DNA of 64,000 nt from Cymodocea nodosa (Eukaryota; Streptophyta; Magnoliopsida; Alismatales; Cymodoceaceae): the NCBI GenBank assembly GCA_036874045.1, contig CM072336.1, positions 20,907,501 through 20,971,500 of the forward strand. Reading direction: 5' to 3'. Position numbers and translations under genes: made by a program. The notes under the pieces were generated by a model. That model did not search any database. It was not told the origin of the DNA and was given only the letters and a program-made list of their open reading frames with translations. This document shows, one piece after another, positions 57,630-64,000 of the stretch (the stretch's first letter is position 1; the number at the start of each line of letters is the position of its first letter).

Positions 57630-58770
57630 TTTCATATGGATATAGCATCTAACCTCGTAATATTAAGAATTCATGTTTCACAACTCCAAATGTGTGTTCA
57701 ATGACTATTCTTAGTTGTGAATGTCTGTAGTTGAAATTTTCTACAACATTACAGAGAACTTTATCATTAACATAATCAAATAGATGATATCTTATACATT
57801 GATGTGGACAAATATATTTTGGTCGATTTAGATATTCAACATCAACTAAGTAAAACTTATTTGTATAAAAAAATATTAGTATGGTGATGTCTTTATAACT
57901 TTTATAAATAGAAAATACATTTACTTGGTGGAACCTAAAAATCATTAGGTCAAGTAATTGTGTTTTGGAGAATACAAGCATCAACAACTAATCTTTTACA
58001 ATCAGCTAAAATATATGTAAATTTTATATCGAAATTACATGCTACCATTATATTTTAAGACAATTTACCTTTCATGTTCCTAAATCTTGTTGTTTCTTGT
58101 CCATAAATAGTTGCTTTGATATGTCTGCCATCAATAATTCTAATGTAATCCTATAAACATGTAATTTTATTTTGATATTGATTAAAATAACATTAAAAAT
58201 AAGAAAACTACAAAAGTAAAAATGTACCTTAAAATATGGTTACACATTTAAGTCATCTTGAATTTGACTTGGTGTTTTAGATGTAGGTCTTGTTAGAAGC
58301 ACATGATTTAGTTGTAATATGACATTCAAACTTTATTAAAGTATTTACTAACTGTCTAATTTACTTGATTGACTAAATCATTTTGTAGTTACCTCGTACC
58401 TTTGATTTTGCCTAATTATCACAAGGAACATGGTAAACTTCTCTTCTACATTGATATTGTTGGTATCTGTAAGGACTTCTTCCCTCCTCATTAAATCACA
58501 AAAACCTTTGAAAATACTTTGACTCATTCTATAAATTTTTCGATAATTGTAAGCTTAATGTGGTAGAGAAAGATCTAGTAATCTTCTTATATATTCTACT
58601 CATTTACTATAATACAACTTATACTTGAAAACAAAGTTGAGGTACTTGCAATCCCTATTAAAATATTTCAAAAAGTAAATAGATGTCTTTGTCTTCTTCT
58701 AGTCTGTTCCTCCTCTTCTTGAAATAACATTAAAGTCTCAATTACTAGTTTAAGAAATTTCTCTTCAGAA
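57630..58770 (-). pseudogene. Element I transposase, decayed
   Basis: Aligns along its length with the element J transposase. Open part 57,987-57,649 reads FYLVDVEYLNRPKYICPH (second catalytic Asp), then VVENFNYRHSQLRIVIEHTFGVVKH (catalytic Glu), and the region to 58,770 retains DNA-level similarity to J exons 1 and 2 but has stops and indels. Confidence 0.8.
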
Positions 58771-58999
58771 TTCATTGTCACCTACAAAATAATATAGACT
58801 AAAGAAAGATATCAACTTCAAGTTCAAATATATTAGGTTATGTAAAAATAAACATACTACATAAAATCATTCCACAATTAACAGAATATATCAAAATATG
58901 ACAAAGAAACATACAACATACTATCATTCCACATTTCAAATACAAACAAAAAGTACATGACATCAAACATCTAATACAATAAAAAACATTTAAACCATC

Positions 59000-59610
59000 T
59001 TTAGTCCTCTATATTTTTTAAGTGAAACTTTAACCATTCTTGTCACTTTTCTTTTGGAATTGACAGAAATATTTTATTGAATCCTTGCTTTTAGAATAAT
59101 TGAGTAGCTTTATATTGGTCAATCACAAATAGATCTACAATCTCAAATATTACTACAATAGATTCATCTAAAGTAGATTGAGACTTCTTTTTCCATGTAA
59201 ACATTTTCTTTTATATCTCAATCATTTCTCTCATTTATTCATTACGTACTTCACCATTAGTATTATCTTTTTCACACATAGTAGGAAAAACTTTTAATAC
59301 ATCTTTCAAACATTATGCTATCATTTGTTGGGATTCTATATGAGGACGTGCTCACTTCCCTTTTTTCTTTCGCTCCAATGGAACTTGTGCACTTCTTCTT
59401 GAACTAGGAGATATGTTAGAATTTATGTCCATTTTATCTTGTGTAATGTTTGAAATAAATGCAATTGGAACTTAAGTGTTTGGTACGACATCTTTCTCCT
59501 CTACCTGTCTAGACATATTTTCAATAATCATAGTACTTTCAAAAGTTAGCTGCAATTGCTCATAAATCAAATATGATTTTCCCTCACAATTTTCATACTC
59601 TAGATGTGCC
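59000..59610 (-). pseudogene. Element I second ORF (Harbinger ORF1-type), decayed
   Basis: Minus-strand translation has HLEYENCEGKS, IYEQLQLTF, NMSRQVEEKDVVPNT, a basic segment with RKKKGK, EVRNE and IEI, and at the end YKATQLF...GFNKIFLSIP. The same order appears in element J. Harbinger elements carry a second protein with a Myb/trihelix DNA-binding domain that cooperates with the transposase; only the part after such a domain is visible. Several stops. Confidence 0.6.
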
Positions 59611-61023
59611 TATAAAAAAATACAATATAGATAAAAAAAACTATATTACATAAACTAACATACTTAAAGTATATAAATAGAAATCAAATCTTAATGAACT
59701 CCTTTTATATTTCTCCATCTATGTTAATATACCTTTGTATGTAATTTTATCTCTATGCAATTTTAAAGACATGGAGACAAATGTATACTAACCAGGACAT
59801 TTTGTCTCAATGTCTTTAAGCAACCTTTCACTTTTTTTTTTATAATACATACATTTCTTCTATTATTATATTTTTCAACTACTTCATCTTAAGTGTTCCC
59901 TTTTATCTTTCCATCTTAGGTTTTTTTGTTTCCTTCATTTAACAATTCTGACAAAATATCTAAAAAGAATGTATCTGTATTAATATTTCAAGTCATATAA
60001 CTTTATCCTCCCTTACTCTTTTCTATATCGAGAGTAGTCATTTTCTACATGAGAGTAAATATTAATAAATGGTAACAAAAAATATTTTCATGTCAATACA
60101 TAAAGCTAGTAGGGAGATGATACATCATTTATAATCATTTCTGCATGAGAAACCAACAAAATTTTTATATATAAACAAATCAGTCATTCACAATATTAAC
60201 AAAAGCCATTTACAAATATAATTAGTCATGACATAACACATTCTAAATTAATCCAACAACATTTTTAACACATATATTGAAGCATATCAATGGAGATCTA
60301 TGAAAAACTTAATTGATTACAAACAACATCATAGAGTATGTGATATGTGATTTAAGGACAACTTAATTGCATTAACTTGTTTAGAAGATATACCAAGATT
60401 TAATATCAAATTTTATACATATACTTCCCTTGATGGTTTTTTGTCTTTTTTCATGTGGGGATTTTTATATGTTCTACCGTAAAATCCTAAATCCTAAATC
60501 CTAAATGAGTTATATCTTATAGGTTGACATAGTGGTAGGCTTACCAAACAGCAGGAACAATTATTTGGCAAACATTAATGAAGTTCAAAACCTTTAGATC
60601 AAACTATTTTGCAAATTAGATGTACTACTTTTACTTGTTCATTGAAAGGATCTTTAGATGTGTTGTTTTGCACATAGATTTGTTAAATGTAATTACAAAC
60701 CATGATCTTCAATGTACATTCACCTAAGAACATTTGTTAAGCATCAAGGAAATCCCTACATAAATCCAACATAACAAATAGATCAAATAGACCAGAATAA
60801 CTAGAACAAAAACAAAAATATGTAAATAAGGGTTTTAGATAAAGGATTATAATGAAGTTAACATTTTGTTTTGATAATAATGGGCAAATAGATCATAACA
60901 ACCAGATCTGTGAACCCTAAGCCTAATGGTATAGAATTGGTGCAAAATCAAATAAACAATGATATAAATTTAAAAAAAAGGGAAAATAGGAAGAGGGGAT
61001 GGAGATGTGTTGTCAACAAGTCG
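59611..61023. other. Interior of element I, non-coding as seen
   Basis: AT-rich. Likely holds the remains of the N-terminal exon of the second ORF on the minus strand (for example 59,760-59,960), but I cannot read a reliable Myb/trihelix motif. At 60,485-60,505 CCTAAAT is repeated three times. Confidence 0.4.
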
Positions 61024-61400
61024 AGGTTGCTTGGAAGTTGAGTAGTGGCTAAGTAGTTCGTTAAGATCGCATTTGTGTGGAGGTTATTGAGTAGGGATTT
61101 TTTAGATGAAAGGGGGTTGAGCAGTGGGGAAGCTTTGCGAGCAAGCCAGAAGATATCTTCAAGCAATTCATTAAGCAACATCGAGAAAGCCTAGAAGTTG
61201 AGCAGTGGTCGAGCAGTTCGTTGAGGTCATTGAATAAAGATTTTTTGAATGAAAGAGGGTCGAGCAGTAGGGAAGGTTTGTGAGCAGGTTGGAAGATATC
61301 TTTGTGTAGTTCGTTGAGCGGTGTCAAGAATGCTTGGAAGTTGAGCAATTCATTGAGGTCACGTTTGTGTGGAGGTCGTTGATATCTTTCAAGTCGTGTA
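61024..61400. repeat. Minisatellite in element I, about 2.5 units of 145-160 bp
   Basis: Units begin TTGCTTGGAAGTTGAG, AGCCTAGAAGTTGAGCAG and TGCTTGGAAGTTGAGC and share GTCGAGCAGT, GAAGATATCTT and TTCGTTGAG words. Open readings across it are repeat translations. Confidence 0.75.
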
Positions 61401-61769
61401 GGGTAAATTTCGAAGGGGGGAAGGTTGAAAATGATCCAACGGTAAAGGTAAACTTTTCTATTCATGTCATTAATTTGCTCATTTCCTTTCATTCAGGAAA
61501 TCTACACACTAACGCTCACCTAACAAAATTCAACCATTTTCCTTTCCATTGGTTGAATTCTGTTAGACACTAAGGGTCTATTAGTGCATAACGGAAAATT
61601 CTGACGGAAAGGAAATGGAAAATTTGTAACGGAAAGGAAAAGGAAAATTCTGAGAGGGGTTTAGTGCAGGACAGAAAATTTTGATGGAAATTCTGACAAA
61701 AGTTTATTACAACTAATATTTGAAAAATACAAATACATCTTAATTGAAATATTACAATACGAAATAATA

Positions 61770-63182
61770 TCATCTAGTTCTTCCATCCCACATTGCCATC
61801 ATCATATCTTCTCGCATCTTATCTGTCATTTCTTTTCTTTGTTCTTGAGTCATTCGAACCTGGGCACTGCTTTCTATATGTATCTCTCCCATTGGTTGTA
61901 TGTCATCAATAATATTTAACTCTTCCAACTCATCTAGTAGGTCCTCAAGTAAATTTTCCTTATCAGTCTTACGAATAAAATTATGAAGCAAAAAACATGC
62001 GATGACAATCTTTACTTGTGTTTCATATGGATATGGTATTTGACCACGTAATATTGAGAATCGATGTTTCACAACTCCAAACGTACGCTCAATGACTGTT
62101 CTCAGTTGTGAATGTCTGTAGTTGAAATTTTCTACAGCATTACGAGGAACTCTATCATTAACATAATCAGATAGATGGTATCTTACACCTCGATATGAAC
62201 AAATATATTCTGGTCGATTTGGATATCTAGCATCAACTAAGTAAAACTTACCTGTATAAAAAAAATATTAGTATGGTGATGTCTTCATAACTTGTAGAAG
62301 TGGAAAACACATTTACCTGGTGTAACTTGAAAACCATTAAGTCTAGTAACTGCATCTTGGAGAATACGAGCATCAACAGTTGATCCTTCCCAACTAGCTA
62401 AAATATATGTAAATTCCATATCAAAATTACATGTTGCCATTACATTTTGAGATAATTCACCTTTCCTGTTATTAAATCTTGCTGTTTCTTGTCTATAAAT
62501 AGTTGCTTTGATATGTGTACCATCAATAGCTCCAATACAATCCTATAAACATGCATTTTTATTTTGATATTGACTAAAATAACATTAAAGATAAGGAAAC
62601 ACCAAAGGTGTGGAAATGTACCTTAAAATATGGGTACACATTTGAGTCTTGACGAATTTGACTTGGTGTTTCAAATGAAGGTCTTGCTAGAAGAACATGA
62701 TTTAGTCGTAATACAGCATTCAAGACTTCATTAAAGTATTTACTAACTGTCCAACTTGATCGACTAAATCGTTCTGTAGTTACTCCATACCTTTGATTTT
62801 GCCCAACTGTCACAAGGAACATGGCAAACTTCTCTTCTTCACTGATATTGTTGGTATCTTTTAGGACTTCTTCCCTCCTCATTAATTCACAAAAACCCTT
62901 GAAAATACTTTGAATCATTCTATAAATCTTTCGACAATTGTAAACTTGATGTGGTAAAGAAGGATCTAGTAATCTTCTTATATAATATGCACCTTCTTTA
63001 CTATAAATACGACTTGTACTTGAAAACAAAGTTGAGATACTTGCAATCCCTGCTAAAATATTCCAAAAAGCAAGTAAACGTCTTCGCCTTCTTCTAACAT
63101 GTTCTTCCTCTTCTTCAAATAACATCAATGTATTATTTACTAGTTCGTCAAAATCCTCTTCAAAATCCTCTTCAAAATTCAT
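61770..63182 (-). CDS. PIF/Harbinger transposase, three exons, apparently intact
   Basis: Exons 63,182-62,622, 62,542-62,317 and 62,251-61,770 with GT-AG introns of 79 and 65 bp join in frame to 422 codons without a stop. Exon 1 holds an acidic then RRRRRR start and the N-terminal helical domain (RRLLDPSLPHQVYNCRKIYR, VGQNQRYGVTTERF). The DDE nuclease follows: GAIDGTHI (Asp about 194), KFYLVDARYPNRP (Asp about 269), TVIERTFGVVKHRF (Glu about 317), then LLHNFIRK. The enzyme would cut at TIRs and insert at TWA sites, with the second ORF as partner. I chose the ATG at 63,182; the sequence before it has an acceptor-like TTTTGTAG, so a further 5' exon is possible. Activity is not shown. Confidence 0.9.
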
Positions 63183-63347
63183 CGTCACCTACAAAATTTC
63201 ATGTCGAAACATATTACAAGGTTGTAATACAAATAAACATATTACATGAAATCATTCCACAATTAATAGAACATAACAAAATATGATAAACAAACATCAA
63301 TAATAATATCATTCCACATTTCATTGTCCAAATAAAAAGTAGTTACA

Positions 63348-63911
63348 TCATACATCTAATACAAAAAAAAAAACATGTAAATCATCTTTAGTCTTCCATC
63401 TTTTCTTTTGCCATGCAATAGCTTCATCTAAAAAAGACTCAGACTTCTTTTGCCATGCAAACATTTCCTTCTTCCATGCAAACATTTCATTCTTACATAC
63501 AAACATCTCTTTCTGTATGTGAACCATCTCTCTCATTTGTTCATTACGTACCTCACCATTAACAGTATCTTGTTCACACAAAGTAAGAAAAGCTCGTGAC
63601 GTATCTTTCAAACTTTCTGCTATCATTTGTTGAGATTCTGCATGAGGGCGTGCTCGCTTCCCCTTTTTCCTCTACTCCAATGGAACATGTGCACTTCCTC
63701 CTGAACTAGGAGGTATGTCAGAATCGAGGTCTATTCCATCTTGTGTAATGTCTGGAGTAAATGTATTTGGAACTTGAGTGTTTGGTACAATGTCTACTTC
63801 TTCTGCCTGTCTAGACATATTTCTACTAGCCATAGTACCTTAAAAAATGAGCTGTAATTGTTCATAAATCAAACATGGTTTTCCCTTGTAGCTTTCACAC
63901 TCTAGATGTGC
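63348..63911 (-). pseudogene. Element J second ORF (Harbinger ORF1-type), partial
   Basis: Minus-strand exon opening after an AG at about 63,912 with HLECESYKGKPCLIYEQLQLIF, a stop, then MASRNMSRQAEEVDIVPNTQ, another stop after HVPLE, then KRARPHAESQQMIAES and a repeated heptad-like segment of QKEMFVCKNEMFAWKKEMFA type (four imperfect copies, helical). The DNA-binding N-terminus would lie beyond 64,000. With two stops this copy is probably dead, unless splicing avoids them. Confidence 0.65.
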
Positions 63912-64000
63912 CTACATAAAATTACAATATATATTAAGAAAAATTCAATACAATTGGGATAATCTTAAAGTATGTAAATAAAAACCTTACCTTAATAAAC

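Larger units (their letters stand above)
57058..61570 (-). mobile_element. Element I: decayed PIF/Harbinger transposon (about 4.5 kb)
   Basis: Left end GGGGTTGTTAGTACACGATG preceded by TAA (57,055-57,057). The right end, read inward, is GTGTCTAACAGAATTC, followed by TAA (61,571-61,573). The two ends match only loosely. The minus strand carries a decayed transposase (57,630-58,770) and a second ORF (59,000-59,610), both homologous to element J at an offset of about 4.4 kb. TAA flanks are the classic PIF/Harbinger target duplication. Confidence 0.7.
61574..64000 (-). mobile_element. Element J: PIF/Harbinger transposon, partial at window edge
   Basis: Starts GGGTCTATTAGTGCATAACGG directly after TAA (61,571-61,573). 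It carries on the minus strand an open transposase (61,770-63,182) and, upstream on that strand, the second ORF (63,348-63,911). The right end is outside the window. Its left end and element I's right end flank one TAA, so one element probably inserted at the other's edge. Confidence 0.8.

Noticed and set aside
60485-60505. Telomere-like repeat (CCTAAAT three times)
   Set aside because: Not the plant CCCTAAA unit and only three copies; likely a chance microsatellite inside element I.
61024-61492. 143- and 77-residue minus-strand ORFs
   Set aside because: Translations of the 145-160 bp minisatellite in element I.

Overview
The window is plant nuclear DNA, AT-rich and gene-poor. Two observations place it in an angiosperm: a ten-exon gene for V-type proton ATPase subunit d with plant-type introns, and a dense mass of Ty1-copia, LINE and PIF/Harbinger transposons. 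The subunit-d protein reads closer to monocot homologues, as far as I can judge from memory. I infer a non-grass monocot or another angiosperm with many Sirevirus-type copia elements; I cannot name the species.

Layout. 1-35,280 is one nest of LTR retrotransposons. The outermost member is F, a minus-strand copia element (about 28,503-35,280). It is interrupted by solo LTR E2 (29,014-31,218, target duplication AGGGG) and, I infer, by element A. A is an old plus-strand copia element whose 5' end lies left of the window and whose 3' LTR ends near 28,502. A is itself split by solo LTR E1 (285-2,118, CAAAT), by solo LTR D (2,867-20,737, AGTTT) and by a TIR element G (24,060-24,994). D is split by copia element C (3,109-19,443, ACATT). 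C contains minus-strand copia element B (4,612-14,607). A deletion with GTTG at its junction fused C's 5' LTR to B's 3' LTR. A and B both carry a third ORF downstream of pol, in the place where Sireviruses have their env-like gene. That ORF encodes a domain resembling the plant Transposase_32 family, followed by a polyQ stretch.

35,280-47,500 holds no gene I recognise. It contains an AT microsatellite, a tandem duplication, a minus-orientation solo LTR (H, 37,321-39,037), a patch of TGACAG/CTGTCA repeats that may be a DNA-transposon end, a copia scrap and a degenerate LINE.

47,568-51,449 is the only host gene I can support: VHA-d on the minus strand, ten exons, 351 codons and intact, with one GC-AG intron, a TATA-like box and a polyadenylation signal.

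51,450-57,057 is intergenic, with a minisatellite, a relative of element G and a decayed plus-strand Harbinger transposase. 57,058-64,000 holds two related PIF/Harbinger elements end to end, with one TAA between them. The left one (I) is decayed. The right one (J) carries a three-exon transposase of 422 codons that reads open throughout with a DDE triad, and it runs off the window.

No tRNA, rRNA, CRISPR or prokaryotic features were seen.
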